From Chaenocephalus aceratus (lineage: Eukaryota; Chordata; Actinopteri; Perciformes; Channichthyidae), in the NCBI GenBank assembly GCA_023974075.1, contig CM043801.1, positions 22,673,236 through 22,737,235 on the forward strand: DNA of 64,000 nt. Reading direction: 5' to 3'. Made by a program: the position numbers and the translations under genes. This document shows, piece by piece, positions 21,938 to 32,755 of this stretch. Below the pieces are notes generated by a model. The model was not told where the DNA came from. It saw only the letters and a list, made by a program, of their open reading frames with translations, and did not search any database. Every line of letters begins with the position of its first letter. The first letter of the stretch is position 1.

Positions 21938-22348
21938 AGGTGGGGTAGGTAAGTTTGAGACACCGGCTCGAGATCGCTAGAATTTGAAAATACACAACCG
22001 GAGAAAATCTGCCACTTCCTTACAGAGCCCCTCCTCCAACACACACGAACGAGCACATGACCAATGAGGGCACGAGATAAGTTTGTGCCCCGATAGAAGG
22101 CTGACAGGCAGGTAGGCCATCCAATGCCGTAATACTGTAAAAAGTACAACCAATCCGTTTAGCCGGCCCGGCTAAACGGATTGGTTGTACTTTTTACAGT
22201 ATTACGGCTTCTACAGATGACATTTTTTTATGGATTTTTTTGTCAAAGCACTTAAGATATTCATTGCTATCGGGATGTTAAGAGCATTCCATGGAATATA
22301 ACACAAAGTGTATCTCGAGCCGGTTTCTGAAACTTACCTACCCCACCT
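21938..22348 (-). mobile_element. TTAA-flanked MITE, copy 1 (contains an 83-bp palindrome)
   Basis: The termini AGGTGGGGTAGGTAAGTTTG and its inverse (AACTTACCTACCCCACCT) are flanked on both sides by TTAA (21934-21937 and 22349-22352). TTAA duplication is the rule for piggyBac-type elements, though the ends do not start with the usual CCC. There is no transposase. A second, oppositely oriented copy at 26591-26973 shares the interior (for example TTCCATGGAATGCTC), which confirms a mobile family. Copy 1 alone carries a large inverted duplication, annotated separately. Confidence 0.85.
22126..22208. repeat. Perfect palindrome, 40-bp arms and 3-nt loop
   Basis: The left arm 22126-22165 (starting GCCGTAATACTGT) and right arm 22169-22208 (ending ACAGTATTACGGC) are exact reverse complements around the loop GCC at 22166-22168. 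MITE copy 2 has only one arm in the same place (about 26746-26786), so copy 1 gained an inverted duplication of roughly 55 bp. Confidence 0.95.
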
Positions 22349-22352
22349 TTAA

Positions 22353-22688
22353 TGAACCTCTTTTTCGTTCAGTAACTCTTACACCACTGCAGTGTATACT
22401 ATGAGTTTTTAACCTGCATAATTACCCTAAATGAAATGCTTAGGTGTCTTTATTTGATCTATTTTCTCTTGATGACCATCATGTCACTTGATAAAAACAT
22501 ATATTATTTTCAGTGTTTAGGCTGCAAACAGGACCTCATCAGTGCCTGTCCCCTGATTCCTACCTTACCTTTTTGAACAACAATCAAACAGAATACACTA
22601 CTATTTAAAACACGGTAAAAAGTCATGAGGGGGGTTAGAATTTGTGGAATGATCAACTTTGATTAGCTTACATCCTGTGGCAAACACA

Positions 22689-22731
<43 letters not shown>

Positions 22732-25700
22732 ACATACACAGACAGCAGCGTATTGATCGCTGTCAGATCCGTCTATAGACTGGAAACAAGCCTCTAAGCA
22801 ACACAAAAATTAGGACACTGATGATTTGTTAGTTAACACAGTCAGGGCTGACACCCACACACACACACTCATTCACCACACTGTCCCTCATTTTGGCACA
22901 CATACACATCCACACCAAAGTAGACACAGTAGTTGACTGATATGGAACAATGAACAAGGAGTTTTTGTCTGTTTTTGAATTATGTCTGGCGCTGGACAAT
23001 TCTGGATGAGTCTGACAGAAAAGAGAGTGTGGGTGTCTGAGAGAGACAGACAGAGAACAAGAGAAAGAATCAAGCATGGCGACCAGAAAACATTCAGGCG
23101 GAGAGGAGCGAACCGTGTGAACCTTACAACTCCCGCCCCAGGTCTCCATTGTGCGGCACCACAGCCATTGGTCGAACAAAGCCATAAAATATGAACACAA
23201 GCGGTAAATGAAGCAATTGGGCTCAGCCAAAGTGGAACCAAACAACTTCAGTTGTCTGGACGAGGCATCTCGAGTTTTGGATGGTAGTTGGATGAGCCCG
23301 CCTGCCTGTCTGGGCAACGGACTAACTGTGACACTCAGTGAGAAAGAAGGCGCCAGAGAAGTGGAAAGAGAGACAGGGGAGGCAAGAAGTTAAAGACTCA
23401 ATGATAGAAAGAGGGTGTGAGAGAGAGAAAGAGGACAGATGCTGTCTCGGTGACTAATACCGGTACTAAATAACAGCCAAATAGCACAAAAGAACAAGGG
23501 GAATAGTCTCTACAGTCACCAGAATGAACAGATTGACTCAGGTACGTGTATGAGCAGAGAGTGTGATTAAAAGACATGAAGCAATTATCTAAATCAGTTC
23601 GACAGGAATGAGCTGCAAATTATTCAATTTTTTCAAAGGAGTTGGCAGCATCTTTATTTTGACTCTTTGACAACTGTGTGCAATTTCAGTTCCCTGCTTT
23701 TGCAGTTTACAGTCATCTCTTTGCACTGTTGTTGAACCCTTCCAGAGCCAGGGTTGTTTATTATTATCATTCTGAATTATGTTACCTCAACCTTGTCGTT
23801 TGACATAACCGTAGAAAATACATTTCAGGTTTTTTCAAGAAATGACGATGCTCTTTTGCATCTTCGTGTCAAAGCAAGTATAAATCAAATACCTCCAAGT
23901 ACTGTGCAAACAATGAAGCCACACCGACATCCAACCTGTGCCACTATAGCCCTAACAGATGAGTTTAATCTCTCTTTCGTGGAAAACGCCTAGCATGTTT
24001 TTTAGATATACTTTAAACAGAATGTTATTTAGCATAATACAGTGTATAAAAGGTGGTACATGTGCCATTACAGTATCAGCTGGAGGTCAGAAGCTGAACA
24101 TTTTTGAATCATTTATTCATTACTTTGAGAAGTACTTTGATTTCATGTAGTGGCTGCTAGCTGGTAAATATATAAATGTGTGTGTGCGTAAATCAAAATG
24201 ATCTTTGATGATGTAATTGAAAAGTGAAGACTTTATTTTGCCTGTATGTGTGACATCACTTCAGAAGATTAAAGGTGAAGCCTTTGTGTGAGGGAAGCAA
24301 GGAGTAAAACATATCGTGATAAAAAGACGGATCTAAAGCTGTGAGTCATGGATCTGAACAGAGAGGATGAGGCAGCACAAACATGCCAGTTTAAAAACAT
24401 ACAACATTGAGGAAAGAAGAAGAGCCTATTTCTACACAGAGACAAAAACAAACTAAAACCATTTACACCCTTACTTTGAAATGCCTTTTATTTTGCTTAA
24501 CTACCCAAGTTACATTGAAGCTTGAAACTATCCAACCTCTTATTGTGATGTCGAACTAAATGGTTTTCTTCATTCCCATCAGGAAAAATGAAGGTTTAAC
24601 TTGTTCTTAAGGTGAAGAAGAACATTTGAATGGGTGATGAGTTTTTGAGTGCCCTCCTTGGCTCCGTTTCATGAGCAAGAGCAAATCTAGAGCACCTTAA
24701 GTGTCCCTAAAGAACAAGTCAAACACAATTTTCCCTGAGAGGTGATTTGCAGCAGGAGAGAGGTTGTCCAATCTGAAAACACACGGGGTACACACATACA
24801 CACCTCCTAACACATTGTGTCTCCTACATTTCATTTCATTGTCTCCATACAGCCATGGCCTTTACACCTCAGTGGGTTTCACTACTTCCTGATTGCACCT
24901 TTGTGTGCTAATATTAAGAATTACCGTCAGCCCGGGCAGAGTCAGTGACCTTTGAAGTAGAGTGAAGTAGAGTGGAAGGTGAAATATGGAGGGGGGGAAA
25001 TGCAAATGCTTGTGAACACACTTACACATTCACTATTATTTCATATGTGTGCTAGTGTACACAACCTGTGCATATTAGGCATGATCTTAGCCCCATACAA
25101 ATAGGTATTACTGTATATTTAGAGAACTCTATGGGACACAGTGACAGGAGCACCAGAGTCAACAAAAGGTGAATGCAAAACCTCCCATGTTACGTTAATG
25201 TGTGATTTCACCCAATTTCAAGCATGGCCGCCTCAATAGGATTCCTGCATCCCATTTAAACGTTCCTCCAGAAATAACATTTATCCAATTTGTTTCATGG
25301 CGTCCCGCTTCATGCTCTCGTCTCACACATGCCTGTGGCAGCCAACTCTAGTAGAGTAGTCTGGTGTGTTGTAAGTAAAGCAAGGCTGGGAAGAAAGGGA
25401 ATAGTTGGTCCACTTTGGGAAACATTCGTCTGATAATCCAGCATGACATAGCTTGATAACAGGAAATGCGATATTTGTGGAATGTACAGACTTATATTTA
25501 AATGTTCTAAACAATATGTGATACTCAGTTTGTATTGTGTATATCTTAGGAAAGTGAGAGTCTGCTTCAGGTGATATGTTCAGCATCTCTCTTGAGGAGT
25601 AGCACTTTACTCTGCTATACGCCTATTTATTCTGCATTTTTCCTGGCAATACTTCCCTGTGAGTCACCGCGGATGGTGCTGCTGGATGCACATCCACCAC

Positions 25701-26586
25701 TGTTTCCAGGCACAGGGCCTATCACAGCGGTAACACACGGCAAAACACAAAATCCATCCAGCTTACAACGACAATGACTCGCTCGTCAGCTACATCCCCT
25801 GCACCCCTCGTCTCGCTAATTAGAAATGAACTGGGTAATTAACCACCTTAACTCATTGTTCGAGATGGAATATTTCACTCTCCCATCATGCAATGCTTTT
25901 ATTGTCAACTTACAATGACAGCTTTTTTGGCTATTGTGTGGATCCCTCACTCCAATTTGAATAACTAACAACTCTAAAGGGTCTATAGTAAAAACTTGCC
26001 TGGAACAGAAAGGGGGGAAATGTGGCAAAGCTCTTCCTCTGTGATGGTTCTCCGCCTTATCGCAAAACAGCAGCTCTCGCTTTTGACACAACAACTTATC
26101 TCTGTTTACTGCAGCATTTTCACTTAAAGCAAGTAAACACGCAGGAATTCAGTGTATTGTTGTGCAGACACGACAAATCAGTTGTTTTCTATTATTAGGT
26201 GCATTTCGCATTTGTGGGATGAGTATGGATGATTATTTAGTCACACTGAGACATTGCATAAAGTTTCTAAAGAACTCAACCAATTCAGCTCTTTTTTTGT
26301 TTTAAACCTGCAAAGAATTTATTTGGGACACAGAAATGTCAGTTATTACACATATATACAAGTCATTCAGTTATATTGAGAGTCTGCAGCACATACTTAT
26401 CAACACAGGTACATTGTGAATGGGTGAAATGATTGATAGTTGTTCACATAAGCACACAGAAGCCATGCTCTGCTCATACTTTAGGGATTCTGAAAATATC
26501 CTAAATCAGAATTATCTTATCTTAACAGGAAAAAGAGAAAAATAACAGTGATTTGATTTATGAGAAATTATAGTTATCTTCCATTA
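22353..26586. other. 4.2 kb of non-coding DNA
   Basis: An (AC)n tract lies at 22684-22729. A 162-codon minus-strand frame at 22829-23317 overlaps other open frames and CA-rich sequence and has no recognisable domain. No gene was identified. Confidence 0.5.
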
Positions 26587-26590
26587 TTAA

Positions 26591-26973
26591 AGGTGGAGTA
26601 GGTAAGTTTGAGAAACCTGCTCGAGATACACTTTGTGTTATATTCCATGGAATGCTCTTAACATCCCGATAGCAATGAATATCTTAAGTGCTTTGACAAA
26701 AAATACATTAAAAAATGTCATCTGTCGAAGCCGTAGTACTGTAAAAATTACAACCAATCCGTTTAGCCGGGCCGCCCTGTCTGTCAGCCTTCCATCTCGT
26801 GCACGCACAAATGTATCTTGTGCCCTCATTGGGCGTGCCGTCATTGGGCGTTCATGTGTGTTGGAGGAGGTGCTCTGTAAGGAAGTCTGAAGGAAGGGGC
26901 GGATTCTTTTCGGCTGTGTACTTTCAAATTTTAGTGCACTCGAGCCGGTTTCTGAAACTTACCTACCCCACCT
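26591..26973 (+). mobile_element. TTAA-flanked MITE, copy 2
   Basis: Same family as the element at 21938-22348, in opposite orientation. The ends AGGTGGAGTAGGTAAGTTTG and AACTTACCTACCCCACCT are flanked by TTAA at 26587-26590 and 26974-26977. The interior segment with CCAATCCGTTTAGCCGGG is present once, without the palindromic duplication of copy 1. It has no coding capacity. Confidence 0.86.
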
Positions 26974-26977
26974 TTAA

Positions 26978-27604
26978 CTGTGCAAACATCCAGTGCTGCA
27001 AAAGAGTTTTTGTTTTTTTCACCTCTAACAACTCAAGGCCAAATATTGTTACTGAAAAAGCAACAGAGAAGTGGATACAAACGTGTTATCTTGCAGAAAG
27101 CAGTGATCACAGTACTTTGCCTGCATTTAAGGTTAGAGACGAAGCCTGCAGTGCTACGGATAGTTTTAATGAGGAAGGTCTCTGCATTTCAGTTGTGAGA
27201 GTTCAGCTTTGAATTCCCAGCATTTTCTTTACGCCTCAGGATAATTTGGCCTCACTAAAACTCTGAAAGACTTTGACACGATTGAGCCCTGTGATTTGGA
27301 GGAAGTAAAAGTACATATAATAGCACCAAAAATCATTTGAAGCAAAAGTAAAAGTATGTAATTTTAACATCACAAAGACCTATAATTTAGGTTTAGCATT
27401 TAACATTTATCATACAGAACATCCAGTATGAGAGTCACCATCACACAGAGCAGTGCTAAATTGTACTACAACTAAGCAATTAATCACATTTAAATTAAGA
27501 CAACATTTTTTTTAATAGAACAAGTTTTTTTGTTATTGCAAAAGCAGCAATATATAAAGGTTGGATTTTTCAAAGAAAACAGCCTTTGATATGCCAGGCC
27601 TCAT
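26978..27604. other. Non-coding DNA, no recognised feature
   Basis: AT-rich unique DNA; nothing recognised. Confidence 0.6.
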
Positions 27605-27607
27605 TAA

Positions 27608-27758
27608 CGGCCCGTCCACACGGCAGCATGCGTTGCTTCAACGGAGACGCCTCCCATTCACTTTGAATGGGGTGACGTCACGCTTTGCCGAACTGCATTG
27701 TGGTTCTGTCGCTTTGCCTCCGTTGCCCGCTTCGAAAGTTGAGTAAAGTTCAACTTTT
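27608..27758. mobile_element. Harbinger-like element, copy 2, left end only
   Basis: It starts CGGCCCGTCCACACGGCAGC after TAA (27605-27607), and its next 120 bp match the reverse complement of copy 1 around 3590-3720 (shared GACGTCAC, CCGAACTGCATTGTGG and AAGTTGAG...TTCAACTTT). It stops abruptly where the LTR begins at 27759. I infer that the LTR element inserted into it and the other side was later lost. Confidence 0.75.
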
Positions 27759-28134
27759 TGTCACGATCTGTCTTTATGGTGTTTTGTCTTGTCTTTTTCT
27801 GTCTTTGGTTTCCTGTTTTATTTTGTAAAGTGTTCACCCCCCGTTCCTGCCTGTTTGCTTTCTGTCTGTTTTCCCTCCCTGATTACCCGATTGTGTTCAC
27901 CTGGTGCCCCTGTGTTTTCTCCTCCCTCCTCACCTGTCTCTTGTTTGTTTGATTAGTCTTGTGTGTATTTAAGTTCTGGTTTTTCTGCCTGCCTTTGTCG
28001 GTTCGTCTTGTGTCATGACTAGTTTGTCGGTGAGTGTTCTGTTTTGTCTTTGTTTATATATCCTAGCCTTGAAATAAAGGAGTTTTTCAGTTTATATCTG
28101 CATTTGGGTCCTGCTTCCAACATACACCGTAACA
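27759..28134 (+). repeat. 5' long terminal repeat of an LTR retroelement
   Basis: It begins TGTCACG and ends CGTAACA, the TG...CA ends with short inverted repeats expected of an LTR. It contains a TATTTAAG box near 27965 and AATAAA near 28072, in the right order for a promoter and polyadenylation signal. It is followed by a short leader (a primer-site-like TTACGAACCGACC) and, 20 bases later, by the ATG of a long ORF. No 3' LTR was found downstream in this window. Confidence 0.75.
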
Positions 28135-28579
28135 TTACGAACCGACCAGAGAAATGGACCCAGCAGATGGTCCTTTTGAAAGGGAGCTGCTTTCATTCAC
28201 CTACTTGCTGGCTTGCAGCTATGGTGAATGGAGGGGAGCGTCCGGAGTTCAGCAGCGAGAGAATGTTTTGGCAGAGGCGCGCCAGATGGCAGCCGAGAAA
28301 CTATGTTTCGTTGAGTTCTTACCTGACTGGATTTTGGACTTCCTTCAAGCATGTGATTCCCGGCCTGCTAGCCCCAGGCATGCTAGCTCCATGTCTCCCA
28401 ATTCCCAACCTGGCACCATACGTCTTGGTGGGTTCCGCCTGAAGTCAACCCGTGCTTCTGCCCCAGTTCCTGCTCCTGTCCAGGAGTTGTATTCCGGAAC
28501 TCGTCTGGCTTATGGAGGTCCACGGAGTATTCAGGCGGCTGCTAAGAGGAGTCGTCGCAAGGCCAGGCTAGCAGCCCGA

Positions 28580-29125
28580 GCCCCAGCAGCCATGGTTCCG
28601 GCTACAGAACCGGCCCACACAGCCATGGTTCCGGCCCCAGTTCTGGCTCCAGCAGCCATGGTTCCAGCCCCAGTTCTGGCCCCAGCAGCCATGGTTCCAG
28701 CCCCAGTTCTGGCCCCAGCAGTCATGGTTCCAGCCCCAGTACAGGCCCCAGCAGCCATGGCTGCATGCTCCAGTACCGGCCCACGCAGCTTTGCTTCCAT
28801 ACTCCATTACCTGACTTACACAGCCAGGGTCCAGGCTTCTGCTCCGCGCCCAGCAGCCATGGTTCCAGACCCAGTTCTGGCCCCAGCAGCCATGGTTCCA
28901 GACCCAGTTCTGGCCCCAGCAGCCATGGTTCCAGACCCAGTTCTGGCCCCAGCAGCCATGGTCCCAGACCCAGTTTTGGCCCCAGCAGCCATGGTCCCGG
29001 CCCCAGTTCTGGCCCCAGCAGCCATGGTCCCGGCCCCAGTTCTGGCCCCAGCAGCCATGGTTCCGGCCCCAGTTCTGGCCCCAGCAGCCATGGTTCCGGC
29101 TTCAGTACCGGCCCCAGAAGCCATG
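28580..29125 (+). repeat. Tandem array A, 33-bp unit
   Basis: The unit contains AGCAGCCATGGTTCC and CCCAGTTCTGGCCCC and encodes an 11-residue APAAMVPAPVL motif. It occurs in two blocks separated by a non-repeat spacer at about 28765-28850. The flanking copies differ by a few substitutions. Confidence 0.93.
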
Positions 29126-29163
29126 GGCTCGACTCCAGTTTCAGCTACAGGGCTGGCTCCCTA

Positions 29164-29307
29164 GCCGACGCCAGCTCCCCGAGTCTTGTCGGCGTACCGG
29201 CCGACTCCAGCACCTCGTCTCCTGCTGGCTCCCCAGCCGACGCCAGCTCCCCGAGTCTTGTCGGCGTACCGGCCCACTCCAGCCCCCCGTGTTCTGTTGG
29301 CGAACCA
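29164..29307 (+). repeat. Tandem array B, 72-bp unit, two copies
   Basis: A segment starting GCCGACGCCAGCTCCCCGAG at 29164 recurs at 29236, an offset of 72 bp (24 codons). Confidence 0.85.
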
Positions 29308-29311
29308 ACTC

Positions 29312-29730
29312 TCTCAAGTTTCCTCTCCAGTTCCATCTCGAGTCACCCCTCCAGTTCCCTCTCGAGTCATCTCTCAAGTCTCCTCTCGAGTTCCCTCTCA
29401 AGTATCCTCTCGAGTCACCTCTCGAGTCTCCTCTTGAGTCTCCTCTCGAGTTCCTTCTCAAGTCTCCTCTCCTGGGCCTTCTCAGGTCTCCTTTCGAGTC
29501 ACCTCTCAAGTCACCTCTCAAGCCTCCTCTCGAGTCCACTCTCAAGTCTTCTCTCCAGTTCCCTCTTGAGTTCCCTTCCAAGTCATCTCTCAAATCTCCT
29601 CTCGAGTTACCTCTCGAGTCCCTGTTCAAGACACTTCTCAAATCTCCTCTCGAGTACCCTCTCGAGTCTCCTCTCGAGTTCCCTCTCAAGCCCTCTCTCG
29701 AGTTCCCACTCAAGTCCCTACTCAAGTACC
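29312..29730 (+). repeat. Tandem array C, 15-bp unit rich in CTCGAG
   Basis: The degenerate unit is CTCTCGAGTCTCCTC or CTCTCAAGTTCCCTC. The 5-residue periodicity gives Ser/Leu-rich (SSLLS) readings. There are about 28 unit lengths. Confidence 0.9.
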
Positions 29731-29734
29731 GTTG

Positions 29735-30560
29735 GAGGTTCCGCTGGGGGTCCTGCCAACCCTTTGTCCTGTCCCGTTTGAGGTCCCGCCGTCTACTCTC
29801 CAGCTGGGGTCCTGCCAGCTCTTTGTCCTGTCTCGTTGGAGGCCCCGCCGACTACTCTCATGCCGGGGATCCTGCCAACCCTATGTCCTGTCCCGTTGGA
29901 GGTCCCGCCGTCTACTCTCCTGCCGGGGGTCCTGCCAACCCTTTGTCCTGTCTCGTTGGAGGTCCCGCCGTCTACTCTCCTGCCGGGGGTCCTGCCAATC
30001 CTATGTCCTGTACCGTTGGAGGCCCCGCCGACTACTCTCCTGCCGGGGGTCCTGCCAACCCTGTGTCCTGTCCCATTGGAGGTTCCGCTGGGGATCCTGC
30101 CAGCTCCTTGTCCTGTCCCGTTGGGGGTCCCGCCGACTACTCTCCTGCCGGGGGTCCTGCCAACCCTATATCCTGTCCCGCCGACTACTCTCCTGCCGAG
30201 GGTCCTGCCAACCCTTTGTCCGGTGCCGTTGGAGGCCCCGCCGACTACTCTCCTGCCGGGGGTCCTGCCAACCCTGTGTCCTGTGCCGTTGGAGGCCCCG
30301 CCGACTACTCTCCTGCCGGGGGTCCTGCCAACCCTTTGTCCTGTCTCGTTGGAGGTCCCGCCGTCTACTCTCCTGCCGGGGGTCCTGCCAACCCTGTGTC
30401 CTGTGCCGTTGGAGGCCCCGCCGACTACTCTTCTACCGGATGTCCTGCCAACCCCATGTCCTGTTTCGTTGGAGGCCTCAACATCACATGTCTCGCCGGG
30501 GGTCCTGCCAACTCCTTGTCCTCTTCCGTGGGGAATCTTGCCGACACCTGTTCCACCGGC
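29735..30560 (+). repeat. Tandem array D, 60-bp unit
   Basis: The unit runs through GGGGGTCCTGCCAACCCT, GTCCTGTCCCGTTGGAGG and CCCGCCGACTACTCTCCTG, encoding 20 residues. There are about 13 imperfect copies; some are shortened or lengthened by partial units (near 30085 and 30175). Confidence 0.93.
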
Positions 30561-30629
30561 TCTGGTTACTGTCCGGTCAACACCGGCTCCTGCCCGGTCC
30601 CCTGAGAGCTGTGGTCTTCGTCCCTCCCC

Positions 30630-30900
30630 GAACTCTGCCTTGCCCCCGGGCCATCCGCTCGAATACCCCTTTTTGAACTCTGCCTTGCCCCCGGGCCATC
30701 CGCCCGAGAACCCCTCCTTGAACTCTGCCTTGCCCCCGGGCCGTCCGCCCGAATACCCCTTTTTGAACTCTGCCTTGCCCCCGGGCCGTCCGCCCGAGAA
30801 CCCCTCCTTGAACTCTGCCTTGCCCCCGGGCCGTCTGCCCGAGTCCCCCTTTTTGAACTTTTCCTTGCCCCCGGGCCGTCCGCCCGAGATCCCTTCCTGG
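30630..30900 (+). repeat. Tandem array E, 45-bp unit
   Basis: The unit TTGAACTCTGCC + TTGCCCCCGGGCCGTCCG + CCCGAGAACCCCTCC recurs with a period of 45 bp (30673 to 30718), encoding NSALPPGHPPENPSL. Alternating copies carry GAATACCCCTTTT or GAGAACCCCTCC. Confidence 0.92.
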
Positions 30901-31124
30901 TCCTCTGCTGTGCTCCTGGGCGGTCAGCTCAGGAGTGTTTTCTCTGAGAAGTAAAGTAGCATCATGTTTTTAAAGCTCTGCAAAAGGAGGTTGCACTGGA
31001 TGATTATTTGTTCAAAGTATCTTCAACCCAAGCTTTACGATTTACCTTTGAACTAAAAACGTGATCCTTTCCTTGCCTTATTCTCTAAACTGACAGTTTT
31101 AGTATATATATTAAGTATTTATAC

Positions 31125-32176
31125 TAGGGATGGGAATTTGAAAGCAAATGTATATTCGAATATTCGACCCCCCAAAAACCGGTTAACCGAAATGTACACA
31201 TCCTATAAAAAAAAAAAATTGGGTAAAAAAAACTTTACCCAATTTTTTTTCAATATTTTTTTTTAATACATACATGTTCAAATAAGTGTAGAAACCAAGT
31301 CGAATTTGTCAAATGTATTGAACTGGTGATCACAGTTTGACAGCTATAAACCTACAGCTTTCATGTGTGAAGGCGGTTCACAATCAGGCCAGCTGTAGAG
31401 AAGACCCTCTCAGCTGGAACGGAGGTTGCGGGTATAGCAAGGTATAGCATGTTATAAGTTTAATTTGGCATAGTTTGACCTCTACACCACACTCACTAAC
31501 CTGGTCGAAATATTTCCACACATTACTCCTTTTTGACGCCATGTCTGTGTAGGACTCTTCTTAGAGTGTAAATAATTACCGGACTATGACTGGTAAAATA
31601 TGTTGAATACCGGCAAAACTAAATCTCTCCTGTCAAAATGTCTATGCACTTTGCCGCCACACACGGTTGCCAAGCAGCGCTTATTGTTGTTTAGGCTGGC
31701 CACTCATGTGTCGCGAGTGTTGACAGGGGGCGGGGGAGCACGCTCATGAACTGTTAGCGCCGGAATCTCGCAACGGCTGTGGAGCTCATTTGCGCCACAT
31801 TTGGACCTAAGATGAGGTTTGAGTCTGTGTGGATCTGCGTGTAGGGAGGGGCAGCAGCCATATCATTGGCTAGAACTAACTAGATCTGATGGATTTGGAC
31901 ATAAACGCGAGTGAAGTATAACCAGACACGAGAGAGAGAGATCAGCACCTGCAGCTCTGCCCGCTGTGAGGGGCCGGTGAGCGGAGCAAAACACACCTTT
32001 AGACGTCACCTAACACATTTAGCTATGGCACTGTCGTATACATTGAATTATTCAAATTGATAATATGTAATCAACTTAGGCATCCTTCCCAAAAAAAAAA
32101 AAAAAAAAATGTATAAAAATATTCATAGCTCATATTCGAATACATGAATATATTCGATTAATCGTTCCCATCCCTA
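31125..32176 (-). mobile_element. hAT transposon, internally deleted, perfect 8-bp target duplication
   Basis: The ends TAGGGATGGGAA and TTCCCATCCCTA are inverted repeats. The identical octamer ATTTATAC flanks both sides (31117-31124 and 32177-32184). The length is 1052 bp. The sub-terminal zones contain repeated ATATTCGAAT motifs, likely transposase-binding sites. A minus-strand transposase remnant lies inside (31361-31542). Confidence 0.95.
31361..31542 (-). pseudogene. hAT transposase remnant: BED-finger start joined to C-terminal dimerisation motif
   Basis: From an ATG at 31542 the minus strand reads a BED-type start (SKRSNVWKYFDQV, then KLCQI). In a second frame just after it comes LAIPATSVPAERVFSTAG up to a stop at 31361-31363. 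That last motif is the hallmark of the hAT C-terminal dimerisation domain (hATC). The whole catalytic centre is gone, and the two parts are out of frame with each other, so no functional protein is expected. The shape parallels the neighbouring element at 33035-33523. Confidence 0.75.
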
Positions 32177-32184
32177 ATTTATAC

Positions 32185-32747
32185 TCCATTGAACCACTAA
32201 AAATATCTGTTTTGTGAACTGAATGCACTTGCTGTACCAATGCCAGGGTTCACACAATGTGTTTTCTGCAAAGTAACATTGAATATAATCATAACTTTGG
32301 ATTGTTTACAAGAAAACTCTACTGGGCACCTTTAAAGATGAAAATAATTGTTAGTCAGTGGTCGTTTTAGCATTTATATTAAATGGTCTCAAACTGTCTC
32401 AAAGAAGAAATAACAGACACAAATAATTGTAATTCATGAAATTATCCAGACACAATAAGGGGTATAATTAGTAAAGAAATATATATTTTAGGCTTGCTTT
32501 TCATTCAGACTGTAACAAGCCAGTGGAAGATTGTTCAATGAGCTTTTCTGATCTGTGTCCAACAAGCTTGATTGCAGCAATGTTCTTTGCCAATTTTGTG
32601 CTGCAGAATAAAAGCCTTGAAAACCGAGTGTAAAGTGTAACAACATGAAAGAGAAATCGGGGGAAATGTACGGGACAGACAGACGGACAGACAGAAAAGG
32701 GAAAGAATAGTTCTTTGTGTGTGATCTCTCTGGGTGGGCAATCTTGT
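32185..32747. other. Non-coding DNA between two hAT elements
   Basis: No gene recognised. A short GACAGACAGACGGACAG tract lies near 32673-32690. Confidence 0.6.
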
Positions 32748-32755
32748 GTAATGAG

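Larger units (their letters stand above)
28154..30957 (+). pseudogene. gag-like ORF of the LTR element, grown by tandem repeats, frame-disrupted
   Basis: The ATG at 28154 lies just after the LTR and leader. It opens a 336-codon frame whose first about 75 residues (MDPADGPFERELLSFTY...) form an acidic/hydrophobic non-repetitive N-terminus, followed by a basic patch (KRSRRKARLAAR, about residues 132-143) and then an 11-residue Ala-Pro repeat. That frame stops at 29162-29164. Reading on needs changes of frame: 28765-29781 and 29836-30954 are open in another frame, and 29289-30605 in the third. An MDPAD start directly after an LTR leader is typical of fish Ty3/Gypsy-type gag reading frames, but no zinc knuckle, protease, RT or integrase is present. 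The element was either always non-autonomous or has lost pol. The last part (15-residue repeats with PPGRPPE) ends at a TAA at about 30952-30954. The repeats are open in several frames, so the exact ancestral frame path is uncertain. Confidence 0.6.

Noticed and set aside
22829..23317. 162-codon minus-strand open frame
   Set aside because: It overlaps another minus-strand frame and a plus-strand frame, contains CA-repeat-derived stretches and has no recognisable domain.
28531..29725. Minus-strand frames of 89-194 codons under the tandem arrays (Gly-Ala-Gly-Thr or Arg-Gly-Asp-rich)
   Set aside because: Shadows of the repeat units; the sense strand has the LTR, leader and ATG in order.
27759..31100. 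A complete LTR retrotransposon with pol
   Set aside because: No RT, integrase or protease motifs and no 3' LTR were found downstream.
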